In this document: piece after piece, positions 16,813 to 25,955 of the stretch
Position numbering within the stretch: the stretch's first letter is position 1
Layout: each line of letters begins with the position of its first letter
NCBI GenBank assembly: GCA_001940995.1
Contig: MSHC01000016.1
Coordinates: forward strand, 1 to 60,130
DNA from: Ruminococcus sp. Phil15
GTDB lineage: Bacteria; Bacillota; Clostridia; Oscillospirales; Ruminococcaceae
Direction: 5' to 3'
Length of the DNA: 60,130 nucleotides
The notes under the pieces: generated by a model
What the model was told of the DNA's origin: nothing
Database searches by the model: none
What the model saw: the letters and a program-made list of their open reading frames with translations, nothing else
Program-made: the position numbers and the translations under genes

Positions 16813-17616
16813 TTATGCGAGCTTATCCGCAAATACTGTTAAAAACACAAATCCCGCTGTAATAACAAGTGCGACATAATCTCTCGGTGCGGTTTTAAGC
16901 TGTTTGAGCCGTGTTCTTCCCTCTCCGCCGTGATAACACCTGCACTCCATTGCTAGGGCCAAGTCCTCGGCACGTCTGAACGACGAAACGAACAGCGGAA
17001 TAAGTATCGGCACCAGAGCCTTTGCTCTTTGGAGGAGCGAGCCTGTTTCCAAGTCTGCGCCTCTTGCCTTCTGCGCCGACATAATCTTATCGGTTTCCTC
17101 GATGAGCGTCGGAATAAATCTGAGCGCAATTGTCATCATCATTGCAAGCTCATGCACGGGTACTTTGATTTTTTTGAGCGGCGACAGCAGTCTTTCTATA
17201 GCGTCTGTCAAAGCGATTGGCGACGTTGTATATGTCAGGAGAGATGAGCCTATGATGAGTCCTATAATTCTTATCATATTATAGGCGGCCGTTCTGAGTC
17301 CCATATCTGTAACAGTGATAAACCTCCACTCGAAAACGGGATCGCCTGCCGTTATGAAAAAGATGTTCAGAATTCCCGTGAATATGAGGATAGGGACAAG
17401 AGGCTTTAAGCTCTTGAGCATCATTTTAAACGGAATTTTCGACAGCAGAAATGCGCCTAAAACATATATAATTCCCACGCCCAGCCCGTAGAAGCTATCC
17501 GCCATAAACAGCATAAATATGAACACTATTGTAAGTATTATTTTTATTCTCGAATCAAGCCTGTGGACAATGGATTTTCCGGGGAAAAACTGTCCTATTG
17601 TAATATCCTTGAGCAA
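16813..17616 (-). CDS. ecfT: ECF transporter transmembrane subunit EcfT
   Basis: A 267-aa integral membrane protein of about five helices that couples the two ATPases to exchangeable substrate-binding S subunits for vitamins and metals. It starts QFFPGKSIVHRLDSRIKI, the conserved EcfT entry. The two coupling-helix motifs are present as AQKARGAD and AMECRCY (usual form A-R-G). It is 3 nt behind ecfA2. No S-subunit gene is near, as expected for a group II (shared) module. Confidence 0.95.
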   Translation of the reverse strand: MLKDITIGQFFPGKSIVHRLDSRIKIILTIVFIFMLFMADSFYGLGVGIIYVLGAFLLSKIPFKMMLKSLKPLVPILIFTGILNIFFITAGDPVFEWRFITVTDMGLRTAAYNMIRIIGLIIGSSLLTYTTSPIALTDAIERLLSPLKKIKVPVHELAMMMTIALRFIPTLIEETDKIMSAQKARGADLETGSLLQRAKALVPILIPLFVSSFRRAEDLALAMECRCYHGGEGRTRLKQLKTAPRDYVALVITAGFVFLTVFADKLA

Positions 17617-17619
17617 GCT

Positions 17620-18489
17620 TTATTCCTCCATATTGTTATTGCGGTTAAGAAGCTTCAGCATAAGGTTCTTTGCAAAATCCACCGTATATACCTCTTCTCC
17701 GATGTTACAGCCCATTTGGTCGAGCCTTTTGAAAACTCTTGTAATCTGCGGAACGGCAAGTCCCATTGCAGAAAGCTCGCTAGCCTTAGCAAAGACATTT
17801 ACGGGCGTATCGTAGCAGTAGAGCGAAGCGTTATTCATAACTAAAATTTTACCTGCGTGCTTTGCGACGTCCTCCATAGAGTGCGAAACCAAGAGGACGG
17901 TATTTTTCTTTTCCTTATGATACTCTCTTATCTGACCCAAGATCTTATCTCTGCCCTTTGGGTCAAGACCCGACGCAGGCTCGTCCAAGATAAGCACCTT
18001 TGGCTCCATGGCCATAACTCCTGCGATTGCGACTCTTCTTTTCTGACCGCCCGACAGCTCAAAGGGACTTTTATCGAAAAGCTCCTCCTTAATGCCGACC
18101 ATTCGTGCTGTTTCTCTTATTCTGCGGTCTATCTCGTCATCACTGAGTCCCATATTCTTAGGGCCGAATGCGATATCCTTGTAGACTGTTTCCTCAAAGA
18201 GCTGATATTCGGGATACTGGAACACAAGTCCTACCTTAAAGCGTATATCACGCAGTCGTTTTTTATCCTCCCACAGCTTCTCGCCGTCTATGTAGACGCT
18301 TCCGCTTGTAGGCTGCAATAGTCCGTTGAGGTGCTGTATAAGCGTTGACTTGCCGGAGCCTGTATGTCCGATTACTCCGACAAACTCGCCCTCGTCTATA
18401 CTGAGATTTACGTTATCTACTGCGACCTTACGGAATGGCGTCCCATCGCCGTAGACGTAAGTCAGGTTTTCCGTTCTGATAATTGCCAT
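17620..18489 (-). CDS. ecfA2: ECF transporter ATPase EcfA2
   Basis: A 289-aa ABC ATPase. Walker A GHTGSGKST (about 40-48), Q-loop VFQYPEYQLF, signature LSGGQKRRVAIAG, Walker B KVLILDEPASGLD and H-loop VSHS are all intact. FQYPEYQLFEETVYKDIAFGP is characteristic of EcfA2. The C-terminal 50 residues match the ECF-specific dimerisation extension. It powers vitamin or cation uptake with EcfA1 and EcfT; the tight order A1-A2-T is the usual one. Confidence 0.95.
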   Translation of the reverse strand: MAIIRTENLTYVYGDGTPFRKVAVDNVNLSIDEGEFVGVIGHTGSGKSTLIQHLNGLLQPTSGSVYIDGEKLWEDKKRLRDIRFKVGLVFQYPEYQLFEETVYKDIAFGPKNMGLSDDEIDRRIRETARMVGIKEELFDKSPFELSGGQKRRVAIAGVMAMEPKVLILDEPASGLDPKGRDKILGQIREYHKEKKNTVLLVSHSMEDVAKHAGKILVMNNASLYCYDTPVNVFAKASELSAMGLAVPQITRVFKRLDQMGCNIGEEVYTVDFAKNLMLKLLNRNNNMEE

Positions 18490-18519
18490 AGAAATGACTG
18501 TTCCTTTCTTAAAGGGGTC

Positions 18520-19383
18520 TTACTTCTTCAAAAGAAGCTTTGAGAGCGCTTCGACGCATTCGTCCTCGGTAATAATATCCTCGGGCAGGTCCACGCCCTG
18601 CTGCCTCAAAAGATAGCAAAGCTCTGTTACCTGCGGTACATCAAGGCCGATTGATTTCATTTTTTCCACCTGCGAGAAAATCCTTTTCGGGACGTCGTCC
18701 ATCACGATACTGCCGTTATCTATAACGACAATTCTGTCAGCCTGTGCAGCCTCCTCCATATAGTGGGTTATAAGCACGATTGTAACGCACATTTCTTCCT
18801 TGAGCATTTTGATTGTTTTCATAACCTCCGCTCTGCCGCTTGGGTCGAGCATTGCGGTAGGCTCATCGAGAAGTACCACTTGCGGCTTCATTGCAAGTAT
18901 TCCTGCGATTGCGACTCTTTGCTTTTGACCGCCTGACAGCTTATGCGGTGCGTGTCCTCTGTACTCGTACATACCGACGGTTTTGAGCGCCTCGTCGACA
19001 CGTCTGCGGATTTCAGCAGGCTCTACGCCCATATTCTCCAGTGCAAAGGCTACGTCCTCCTCGACGATCGTTGCCACGATCTGGTTGTCGGGATTCTGAA
19101 ATACCATACCGACACGCTGTCTGATTGGGAAGAGGTTTTCCTCAAGAGAGGCGTCAAATCCGCAGGCATAGACCTTACCCTCGTCGGCTATATTGATAGC
19201 GTTAAAGCACTTGGCGAGGGTCGATTTTCCGCTTCCGTTATGTCCTAAAAGGGCAACGAACTCGCCCTTTTTCACATCGAGCGACACCCCGTGCAGTACC
19301 TCGGTGCGGACGGGCGGTTCTTCGATATTATTGATATAGGAAAACTTTAAGTTTTCTGCCTGCAAAAAAGAATTCATACACAT
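18520..19383 (-). CDS. ecfA1: ECF transporter ATPase EcfA1
   Basis: A 287-aa ABC ATPase. The ATG at 19383 is 7 nt after GGAG. Walker [11 protein letters not shown]-loop [20 protein letters not shown] (typical of EcfA1), signature [13 protein letters not shown], Walker [13 protein letters not shown] and the switch His in ITHYMEE are present. Partner of EcfA2 and EcfT directly downstream. Confidence 0.95.
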   Translation of the reverse strand: MCMNSFLQAENLKFSYINNIEEPPVRTEVLHGVSLDVKKGEFVALLGHNGSGKSTLAKCFNAINIADEGKVYACGFDASLEENLFPIRQRVGMVFQNPDNQIVATIVEEDVAFALENMGVEPAEIRRRVDEALKTVGMYEYRGHAPHKLSGGQKQRVAIAGILAMKPQVVLLDEPTAMLDPSGRAEVMKTIKMLKEEMCVTIVLITHYMEEAAQADRIVVIDNGSIVMDDVPKRIFSQVEKMKSIGLDVPQVTELCYLLRQQGVDLPEDIITEDECVEALSKLLLKK

Positions 19384-19466
19384 ATAGTTACTCCGATTTA
19401 TAATAACGCAAAGCTGCGGTTATCAGCGCTGCGGCGGATAAAATCCGCCACGTTAATGTCAAGAAT

Positions 19467-19625
19467 TTACTTCTTGAACTTGTCGATAAGGTCTTCTGCC
19501 TTATCCTTTACCTTTTCAAGATTTTCCTTGGTAGCGAGGTCCTTTGCCTTGTCGATAACTTCGTCAGGAATCTTGTCCCCGATGTCCTCTACCTTTTCCT
19601 TGAGGTCGCCTAAATCAAATCCCAT
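19467..19625 (-). CDS. 52-aa charged helical protein (possible MT0933-like antitoxin)
   Basis: The ATG at 19625 lies 8 nt after a perfect AGGAGG and the frame runs 52 codons to TAA at 19467. The product starts MGFDLGDLKEKVEDIGDKIP and continues as alternating Lys, Asp and Glu with regularly spaced Leu, Ile, Val and Ala, i.e. one long amphipathic helix of low complexity, without Cys or Trp. Sequence style resembles MT0933-like putative antitoxins and LEA-like stress proteins; no toxin gene is adjacent. It lies between the methyltransferase and ecfA1 with gaps of about 80 nt on both sides, so it may be its own unit. Confidence 0.75.
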   Translation of the reverse strand: MGFDLGDLKEKVEDIGDKIPDEVIDKAKDLATKENLEKVKDKAEDLIDKFKK

Positions 19626-19649
19626 GGTGGTATCCTCCTAAAAAGTATT

Positions 19650-19671
19650 TATCAAAAGCCCGTTACAGGCT
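19650..19671 (-). terminator. Weak terminator-like hairpin after the methyltransferase gene
   Basis: On the minus strand AGCC-tgtaacg-GGCT is followed by TTTGAT. The stem is only 4-5 bp, so it may be partial or inactive. Confidence 0.35.
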
Positions 19672-19704
19672 AATGAATCAAAGATAATATACAGAATGAT
19701 TATA

Positions 19705-20568
19705 TTACTCCTGCCAGATTGCGGTCGAGCCGCAGGGCAGCGGCATTTCAGAGCTTCTTACAGGGAGTCCTATCTCCTCTGCGGAAACGCTTCCTCCGAA
19801 TTTCTCTGTCAACACTTCGCTCAATATATAAGCCATTACCGACGGAGAAAGCCCTGTTGTATAGCTGTTGAGCAGGAAAAACAGCGGTTTTTCAGACAGC
19901 ACTCCTGCGCACAGCTTTACCAAATCATAGACGCAGTCCTCCAGCTTCCAGACCTCGCCGCCTGGCCCTCTGCCGTAGCTTGGAGGGTCCATTACAACTC
20001 CGTCATAGAAATTTCCTCTGCGGATTTCTCTTGCGACAAACTTTTCGCAGTCGTCCACAAGCCATCTTATAGGCTTATCCGATAGTCCTGACGCTGCGGC
20101 ATTATCCCTTGCCCACTGCACCATGCCCTTTGAGGCGTCAACGTGGGAAACGCTTGCTCCTGCTTCCGCACAAGCGATTGTTGCGCCTCCTGTATAAGCA
20201 AACAGGTTAAGCACCTTAACAGGTCTGCCTGCATTTTTGATTTTATCTCTCATAAAGTCCCAGTTTACAGCTTGTTCGGGAAACAGACCCGTATGCTTGA
20301 AGCCTGTCGGTCTTATGATGAATTTCAGATTGCCGTAAGAGATTGTCCAGCTTTCGGGGAGCTTCTTATTGAACTCCCACTCACCGCCTCCCTTTGAGGA
20401 GCGGTGGTATATGCCGTCCGCCTTTTCCCATAGGTCGGTTTTATGCTTAGTTTTCCAGATAATCTGAGGGTCGGGGCGTGACAGAACCTTGCCGCCCCAG
20501 CTTTCAAGCTTCATACCGTCAGAAGTATCGTGTATTATGTAGTCTTTCCAATTTTGGGCTATTCTCAT
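19705..20568 (-). CDS. Class I SAM-dependent methyltransferase, RlmI/RlmK-like
   Basis: A 287-aa protein. The central SAM-binding motif I is VLNLFAYTGGATIACAEAGA, and motif IV is VVMDPPSYGRGPGGEVWKLE, the pattern of the Methyltrans_SAM family (PF10672) that includes the 23S rRNA methyltransferases RlmI and RlmK. The N-terminal PUA domain of RlmI is missing; instead a beta-rich start (about 1-95) is seen. Substrate is probably rRNA but not shown. It lies 25 nt behind glmM. Confidence 0.88.
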   Translation of the reverse strand: MRIAQNWKDYIIHDTSDGMKLESWGGKVLSRPDPQIIWKTKHKTDLWEKADGIYHRSSKGGGEWEFNKKLPESWTISYGNLKFIIRPTGFKHTGLFPEQAVNWDFMRDKIKNAGRPVKVLNLFAYTGGATIACAEAGASVSHVDASKGMVQWARDNAAASGLSDKPIRWLVDDCEKFVAREIRRGNFYDGVVMDPPSYGRGPGGEVWKLEDCVYDLVKLCAGVLSEKPLFFLLNSYTTGLSPSVMAYILSEVLTEKFGGSVSAEEIGLPVRSSEMPLPCGSTAIWQE

Positions 20569-20593
20569 AGTGCTTATTCCTTAAATTTCGGAG

Positions 20594-21949
20594 TTATGCC
20601 TGCTCGCAGAACTCCTTGATTTTATTTGCGATATTTGTCGCATACTCGGTAATGATGCCGTTGCTCTTGCCCTCTATCATTACTCGTACAAGCGGCTCTG
20701 TACCCGACTCACGGATAAGTATTCTTCCGTCGTCGCCGAGCTTGCTTTTATACATCTCTACCATTTCGGACACCTCGTCGTCCTCCTGCCACTTGCCCTT
20801 CTTGTCGGGTGTTATCCTGACGTTAATGAGTATCTGCGGATAGCTGCTCATAATGCCTGACAGGTCGGAAGCCTTAGCCTTTGTGTGCGCCATAATTTCG
20901 AGTAATTTTGCACCTGTAAGCTCGCCGTCGCCCGTGTTTGCGTCATCCAGGAAAATGATATGTCCCGACTGCTCGCCGCCGAGGTTATAGCCGCCTCTCT
21001 GCATTTCCTCAAGCACATATCTGTCGCCCACGCCTGTTGTTGCGACAATAACGCCCGCTTCCTTTGCAAACTTGAAAAAGCCGAGGTTGGTCATTACTGT
21101 AACTACGCAGGCGTTGTGCTTTAGCTTACCTGTTGCCTTCATATACTTAGAGAAGATTGCAAGCAGCTTATCCCCGTCTATAATCTTACCCGTTTCATCG
21201 CAGGCAAGACATCTGTCAGCGTCGCCGTCAAACGCAAGTCCGAGATTGCACTTGTTATCGACCACTGCTTTACAGAGCGATTCGGTGTGCATTGAGCCGC
21301 AGTCTTTATTGATATTTGTTCCGTCGGGCGTATTATTGATAAACACGCAATTCGCTCCCATACCCTTGAACAGCTTTTCAGCACAGGAAGAAGCTGCGCC
21401 GTTTGCACAGTCGATTGCGACTTTAAGACCTCTGAAGTCGCCGTCTATTGCCTTAATAATATGTCTTACATAGTCCCACTCGGCGTTCTTTTCATAAACT
21501 ACCCTACCGATAAGAGTACCGCTTGACAGGCATATGCCGCTTGGATTATCAAGCACAAGCTCCTCGATTTCGTTCTCGATAGCGTCCGGAAGCTTAAAGC
21601 CGTCGCCTGAGAAAAGCTTGATGCCGTTAAACTCGACTGGGTTATGAGATGCGGAAATCATTACGCCTGCGTCTGCTCCGTACTTCTTAACCAAAAGTGC
21701 AACGGCAGGCGTCGGCACTACGCCTAAGATATGTGCGTCTGCGCCAACTGAGCAGATACCTGCCACGAGTGCGGCTTCGAGAACGTCGCCCGAAATTCTG
21801 GTATCCTTGCCGATAAGGATTTTAGGCTTCTTGTTTGTTGTTTTGGTAAGCACTAAAGCTGCTGCCCTGCCGATGTTCATTGCTGTTTCACAGGTAAGCT
21901 CAGTAATAGCTATACCTCTTGCGCCGTCTGTACCGAATAATCTTCCCAT
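20594..21949 (-). CDS. glmM: Phosphoglucosamine mutase
   Basis: A 451-aa enzyme that converts glucosamine-6-phosphate to glucosamine-1-phosphate, the second step to UDP-GlcNAc. MGRLFGTDGARG at the start, the phospho-serine loop SASHNP with Ser101, the metal loop DGDADRC and the C-terminal phosphate loop RESGTEPLVRVM are intact. Length matches the family. It follows ruvB by 24 nt. Its partner glmS is at 58-60 kb of this window, not adjacent. Confidence 0.97.
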   Translation of the reverse strand: MGRLFGTDGARGIAITELTCETAMNIGRAAALVLTKTTNKKPKILIGKDTRISGDVLEAALVAGICSVGADAHILGVVPTPAVALLVKKYGADAGVMISASHNPVEFNGIKLFSGDGFKLPDAIENEIEELVLDNPSGICLSSGTLIGRVVYEKNAEWDYVRHIIKAIDGDFRGLKVAIDCANGAASSCAEKLFKGMGANCVFINNTPDGTNINKDCGSMHTESLCKAVVDNKCNLGLAFDGDADRCLACDETGKIIDGDKLLAIFSKYMKATGKLKHNACVVTVMTNLGFFKFAKEAGVIVATTGVGDRYVLEEMQRGGYNLGGEQSGHIIFLDDANTGDGELTGAKLLEIMAHTKAKASDLSGIMSSYPQILINVRITPDKKGKWQEDDEVSEMVEMYKSKLGDDGRILIRESGTEPLVRVMIEGKSNGIITEYATNIANKIKEFCEQA

Positions 21950-21973
21950 TGTAACTATCTCCTTTATATTGTT

Positions 21974-22999
21974 TTATTTCTTTTCAATTCCAAGATGTTT
22001 ATATGCCAAATCTGTTGCACATCTTCCTGATTTGGTTCTTGACAAAAAACCTAGCTGAAGTAAGTACGGCTCGCACACGTCCTCCAGAGTTACAGCTTCC
22101 TCGCCGATTGCGGCGGCCAGCGTTTCAAGACCTACAGGGCCTCCGCCGTAGCCTGTTATAATCATACGCAAAAGCCGTCTGTCCAGGTTGTCGAGTCCTA
22201 AGTCGTCTACCTCCATACGATCGAGTGCGATTCTAACGATATCCCTTGTAAGCTTTCCGTTGCCCATAACCTCGGCGTAATCTCTTGCCCTTTTCAAAAA
22301 TCTGTTTGCGATACGGGGCGTACCTCTTGAACGCGAGGCAAGCTCCATAGCGCCGCTTTTATCGCAGGGTATACCGAGAATTACGGAAGAACGCATTATA
22401 ATGTCGCAAAGCTCCTCCTGAGAATACAGCTCAAGTCTAAGCACCACTCCGAATCGGTCACGCAGAGGTGCGGTAAGCTGACCTGCTCTTGTTGTTGCGC
22501 CAACGAGCGTAAACTTATTGAGGTCGAGTCTTATGCTTCTTGCGGCAGGGCCTTTTCCAACTATGATATCGAGCGAGTAATCCTCAAGCGCAGGATAGAG
22601 AACCTCTTCAACCGCTCTTGACAGTCTGTGTATTTCGTCGATAAAGAGGACGTCGCCGTCCTGCAAATTCGTAAGGAGTGCGGCTAAATCGCCCGGCTTT
22701 TCGATTGCAGGGCCTGAGGTCGTTCTGATATTAACGCCCATCTCGTGTGCGATAATTGTTGATAGAGTCGTTTTGCCGAGTCCGGGAGGTCCATAGAGGA
22801 GAACGTGGTCTAAGACGTCGCCCCTTTTCTTTGCGGCCTCTATATAAATTTTGAGGTTTTCCTTAGCCTTTGTCTGACCGATATACTCGGTAAGCGTTTT
22901 AGGACGCAGACCGACGTCGATATCGTCTACGACGTCCTGCTTGATTGCTTCGGGGGCAACTATTCTGTTTTCAAAGTCAAAATCGCTTGATTCAATCAC
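21974..22999 (-). CDS. ruvB: Holliday junction branch-migration helicase RuvB
   Basis: A 341-aa AAA+ motor that drives branch migration at RuvA-bound junctions. The segment [12 protein letters not shown], Walker [12 protein letters not shown], Walker [17 protein letters not shown], sensor GATTRAG and arginine finger region APLRDRFG are all conserved, and a C-terminal winged helix is present (about 265-335). Normal length. 15 nt behind ruvA. Confidence 0.98.
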   Translation of the reverse strand: MIESSDFDFENRIVAPEAIKQDVVDDIDVGLRPKTLTEYIGQTKAKENLKIYIEAAKKRGDVLDHVLLYGPPGLGKTTLSTIIAHEMGVNIRTTSGPAIEKPGDLAALLTNLQDGDVLFIDEIHRLSRAVEEVLYPALEDYSLDIIVGKGPAARSIRLDLNKFTLVGATTRAGQLTAPLRDRFGVVLRLELYSQEELCDIIMRSSVILGIPCDKSGAMELASRSRGTPRIANRFLKRARDYAEVMGNGKLTRDIVRIALDRMEVDDLGLDNLDRRLLRMIITGYGGGPVGLETLAAAIGEEAVTLEDVCEPYLLQLGFLSRTKSGRCATDLAYKHLGIEKK

Positions 23000-23014
23000 T
23001 GCTTACTGCTCCTT

Positions 23015-23614
23015 TCACATTCCTGCGAGATTACGAAGTGCGCCCTTTATAAGCTCTTCGACTGACCTATCTGCGCCAAGCTTTGCAACTGCCGATGCGG
23101 CATCCGACTGAGAATAGCCGAGTGCGACGAGTGCGGCGGTCGCTTCCTGTGCGGAAGAGCCTTGCGCAGTAACTGCGGAATAATCCGTCTGCGTCGAGAA
23201 AAGCTCGCTGCCCGATGTAACCTTAGATTTAAGCTCAAGCACGATTCTCTGTGCTGTTTTTGTGCCTATGCCTTTAAGCTTGGTGAATGCCTTTGCGTCC
23301 TCAGATGCGATTGCAACTGCAAGCTTATCGGCAGTAAGACCAGACAGAATCGTGAGTGCGGCTTTTGCTCCTACTCCCGAAACCGTGATAAGGAGTCTGA
23401 ACCAGTTAAGCTCCTCATATCTTGAAAAGCCGTACAGGTCTGCGCTGTCCTCTCTTATAATGAGATGAGTAAAGAGCGTGACATCTCCGCTTGCGCCTGC
23501 TATATCGCCTATTGTTGTAGCTGTCGTTTTACAGGCATAACCTACTCCTGCGCAATTCACTACCGCAAGCTCCGGCTCTGTATGTACTACCTTTCCTGTG
23601 ACGCTGTATATCAT
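23015..23614 (-). CDS. ruvA: Holliday junction DNA-binding protein RuvA
   Basis: A 199-aa protein. It has the N-terminal OB domain (MIYSVTGKVVHTEPELAVV), helix-hairpin-helix motifs in LLITVSGVGAKAALTILSGL and KLKGIGTKTAQRIVLELK, and a C-terminal domain III (about 150-199) that contacts RuvB. It forms the tetramer that holds the junction square-planar. Operon order ruvC-ruvA-ruvB with gaps of 22 and 15 nt. Confidence 0.97.
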   Translation of the reverse strand: MIYSVTGKVVHTEPELAVVNCAGVGYACKTTATTIGDIAGASGDVTLFTHLIIREDSADLYGFSRYEELNWFRLLITVSGVGAKAALTILSGLTADKLAVAIASEDAKAFTKLKGIGTKTAQRIVLELKSKVTSGSELFSTQTDYSAVTAQGSSAQEATAALVALGYSQSDAASAVAKLGADRSVEELIKGALRNLAGM

Positions 23615-23636
23615 TTTTCATCGTTCCTTTGCTTAC

Positions 23637-24128
23637 TTATTTACAGAATGCGCCGAGGGAAAACGCCGTATGTCCGTGGGTAATTGCGAGTGCAAGCGCA
23701 TCTGCGGTATCGTCGGGCTTCGGGACGGCACTCAGCTTTAATATCTGTCTTGTCATTTCCTGAACCTGCTTTTTCTCCGCTCTGCCGTAGCCCGTTATGG
23801 ACATCTTAACCTGGAGCGGCGTATACTCGCTGATTTCTATGCCACGCTGTATTGCCGGCAGAAGGGTCACGCCTCTTGCCTGAGCAACTGCGATAGCTGT
23901 CGTTTCATTTGTATTGAAATACAGCTTTTCAATTCCCATCTGGTCGGGCTTATACTTATCAAGAATACTGCACATATCGTCATATATCATTTTCAGCCTC
24001 TGGTTAAACGGAGCTTCCGCAGGCGTTGTAATTGCGCCGAAGCCGACGACGTCGAAGCTTCTTCCGCTGTACTCCAGGACTCCGAAGCCGATTATTGCAT
24101 AACCCGGGTCTATTCCGATAATTCTCAT
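23637..24128 (-). CDS. ruvC: Crossover junction endodeoxyribonuclease RuvC
   Basis: A 163-aa RNase H-fold resolvase that nicks Holliday junctions symmetrically. Catalytic acid motifs are visible: IGIDPG with Asp7, the Glu in MGIEKLYF, and the Asp pair in KPDDTADALALAI; VKMSITGYGRAEKKQVQ is the conserved DNA-contact segment. First gene of the ruv operon and of the 17-gene minus-strand run ending with hydF. Confidence 0.97.
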   Translation of the reverse strand: MRIIGIDPGYAIIGFGVLEYSGRSFDVVGFGAITTPAEAPFNQRLKMIYDDMCSILDKYKPDQMGIEKLYFNTNETTAIAVAQARGVTLLPAIQRGIEISEYTPLQVKMSITGYGRAEKKQVQEMTRQILKLSAVPKPDDTADALALAITHGHTAFSLGAFCK

Positions 24129-24178
24129 AAACGCTTTCCTTTACTATGGGTGGGCATAATTCCCCACATTAATAATTC

Positions 24179-24207
24179 ATTATACCATTTTTTTAATTAT
24201 TTTGCAA
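24179..24207 (-). promoter_or_regulatory. Promoter for ruvC
   Basis: On the minus strand TTGCAA (24202-24207) and a perfect TATAAT (24179-24184) are 17 bp apart, about 50 nt before the ruvC start. Confidence 0.7.
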
Positions 24208-24331
24208 TAGCAAAGGGGAAAATATTGGGGAATATGTTGAAGTTATTCGCCCGGTCTCCAAACGCATTTGCGACACGGTTGGGGCGGAATATAAAAATTT
24301 TGACTTTTTTAAGTAAGTTAGGTAAAAATAC

Positions 24332-24360
24332 TTGATTTATTTCTCAAAATGTGCTATCAT
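24332..24360 (+). promoter_or_regulatory. Promoter for murA
   Basis: TTGATT (24332-24337) and TATCAT (24355-24360) are 17 bp apart on the plus strand. The predicted transcript would start near 24367 and carry a leader of about 230 nt. Confidence 0.65.
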
Positions 24361-24598
24361 AGTATAAATTAATGGGTCAACGACCTGTTTTTGTCGTGCC
24401 ATACAGCAGGTTTTTGGTTGTTGCGGCACAATTTAGGCAAACATCAGAAAGATTTTGAGAAAATAAAAATATTCCATAAAAGGCAATTAACAGCTTGCCC
24501 TTATTTAAGAGAAAAAAGAGAAATAATACTAAAGAAGAAAGTAGACTAATGCTTTTTCATAATGAGCGTGGAAAAGCACGAACGGAGGAGCTTTAAAA
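24361..24598 (+). other. Long structured leader of murA, non-coding
   Basis: This 238-nt stretch contains no convincing gene. It can form ACGAC-ctgtttttGTCGT, a larger GTGCC...GGCAC hairpin just after it, and AAGGCAA...TTGCCCTT near 24478-24506. A 15-codon frame (ATG near 24549) ends in TAA 2 nt before the murA TTG and overlaps the murA ribosome site. No known riboswitch class was recognised. Confidence 0.4.
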
Positions 24599-25888
24599 TT
24601 GGAAAAAATCGTTATTAACGGCGGTCGCCGTCTTAGCGGTGAGGTTGCTATAAGCGGCGCTAAAAACGCTGCTGTTGCAATCGTTGCTGCTACAATTCTG
24701 TGCGACGAGCCTTGTATAGTAGAAAACGTGCCTGAAATCAGCGATATCTCAATATGCCTCAGAATTTTCAGGGCAATGGGCGCTGACATTCAGATTTTAA
24801 ATAAAAACACAATAAGATTTGATACTGCGAACATAAAGAAGCCGCAGGTTCCTTACGAGCTTGCAAGAAGTATGAGAGCTTCAAGCTATTTTCTCGGAAC
24901 TCTGCTGGGAAGATTTCACGAGGCTTTTGTTCCGCTTCCGGGCGGGTGCGACCTTGGCGACAGACCTATCGACCAGCATCTCAAGGCTTTCTCCTGTCTT
25001 GGCGCAATCGACGACATAGTAAACGGCTGCGTACACGTCAAGGCGGACGAGCTTATCGGAAATCAGATTTTCTTCGACATCAATACCGTCGGCGGAACTA
25101 TGAACGCTATTTTTGCCGCAGTTAAAGCCAAGGGCTTTACTGTTATCGAAAATGCGGCTAAGGAACCGCACATTGTTGACCTCGCTAACTTCTTAAACTC
25201 TATGGGCGCTGACATAAGAGGCGCAGGAACAGATGTTATCAAGATCAATGGTGTTGACTATCTCAAGGGCATCACCTATGCTGTCATTCCCGACCAGATT
25301 GAGGCGGGAACATATATGGTTGCTGCTGCGGCTTCAAGAGGAAATGTTCTTATCAAAAACGTTATTCCAAAGCACTTAGAGTCGATTACTGCAAAGCTTC
25401 GTATGATGGGTATTGCCGTTGAGGAGTTTGACGAGAGCGTAAGGGTATCTGTCGGCGACGGCCCTATTCTCAAAACAAACATCAAGACTATGCCGCACCC
25501 CGGCTTCCCTACTGATATGCAGCCGCAGATCTCCACGCTTCTGACGCTCGCCGAGGGCACAAGCACGGTTGTTGACGATATTTTTGACAATCGCTTCAGA
25601 TATGCTTCGGAGCTTCGCAGAATGAGCGCTGACATTCAGGTCAAGGGTACTGTTGCCACGATCACAGGCGTTAAGCGTCTTACCGGCGCTCCCGTAAAGG
25701 CTACCGACCTCCGTGCCGGCGCTGCTATGATAATTGCGGGACTTGCCGCAGAAGGCACAACAGAAATAAGCGACATTTACCACATCGAGCGTGGCTATGA
25801 AAACATTGTTGAAAAGCTTCAGACTCTCGGTGCAGACATAAAGAGAGTTTATGTTCCATCAAACGACGAGCTTGCTGTAAGCGTTTAA
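24599..25888 (+). CDS. murA: UDP-N-acetylglucosamine 1-carboxyvinyltransferase
   Basis: A 429-aa enzyme that transfers enolpyruvate from PEP to UDP-GlcNAc, the first committed step of peptidoglycan synthesis. It starts at TTG (24599), 8 nt after GGAGGAG. ISGAKNAAVAI holds the Lys22/Asn23 substrate pair, and Cys117 in PLPGGCDLGDRPID is the catalytic cysteine that fosfomycin alkylates, so the enzyme is predicted to be of the fosfomycin-sensitive type. Normal length. Followed by a terminator and then the WalJ-type gene. Confidence 0.97.
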   Translation: MEKIVINGGRRLSGEVAISGAKNAAVAIVAATILCDEPCIVENVPEISDISICLRIFRAMGADIQILNKNTIRFDTANIKKPQVPYELARSMRASSYFLGTLLGRFHEAFVPLPGGCDLGDRPIDQHLKAFSCLGAIDDIVNGCVHVKADELIGNQIFFDINTVGGTMNAIFAAVKAKGFTVIENAAKEPHIVDLANFLNSMGADIRGAGTDVIKINGVDYLKGITYAVIPDQIEAGTYMVAAAASRGNVLIKNVIPKHLESITAKLRMMGIAVEEFDESVRVSVGDGPILKTNIKTMPHPGFPTDMQPQISTLLTLAEGTSTVVDDIFDNRFRYASELRRMSADIQVKGTVATITGVKRLTGAPVKATDLRAGAAMIIAGLAAEGTTEISDIYHIERGYENIVEKLQTLGADIKRVYVPSNDELAVSV

Positions 25889-25905
25889 ATTTACAAATAC
25901 CTTAT

Positions 25906-25940
25906 GGGCGTGGCAGGATTGCTTCCGCCCTTTTATTTTT
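25906..25940 (+). terminator. Terminator after murA
   Basis: GGGCGTGG and CTTCCGCCC form a hairpin (25906-25930), followed by TTTTATTTTT. The ribosome site of the next gene follows immediately, so readthrough may serve that gene. Confidence 0.7.
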
Positions 25941-25955
25941 CGGGAGTTGATTTTT

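Noticed and set aside
16813-19383. A dedicated ECF substrate-binding subunit
   Set aside because: No small hydrophobic S-subunit gene lies in or beside the ecfA1-ecfA2-ecfT cluster; it is taken as a shared module.
19456-19641. Plus-strand Ser-rich frame
   Set aside because: It is the shadow of the 52-aa minus-strand gene, which alone has AGGAGG and a sensible protein.
24150-24335. 61-codon GTG frame upstream of murA
   Set aside because: It has no ribosome site, overlaps the ruvC promoter on the other strand and shows no protein-like pattern.
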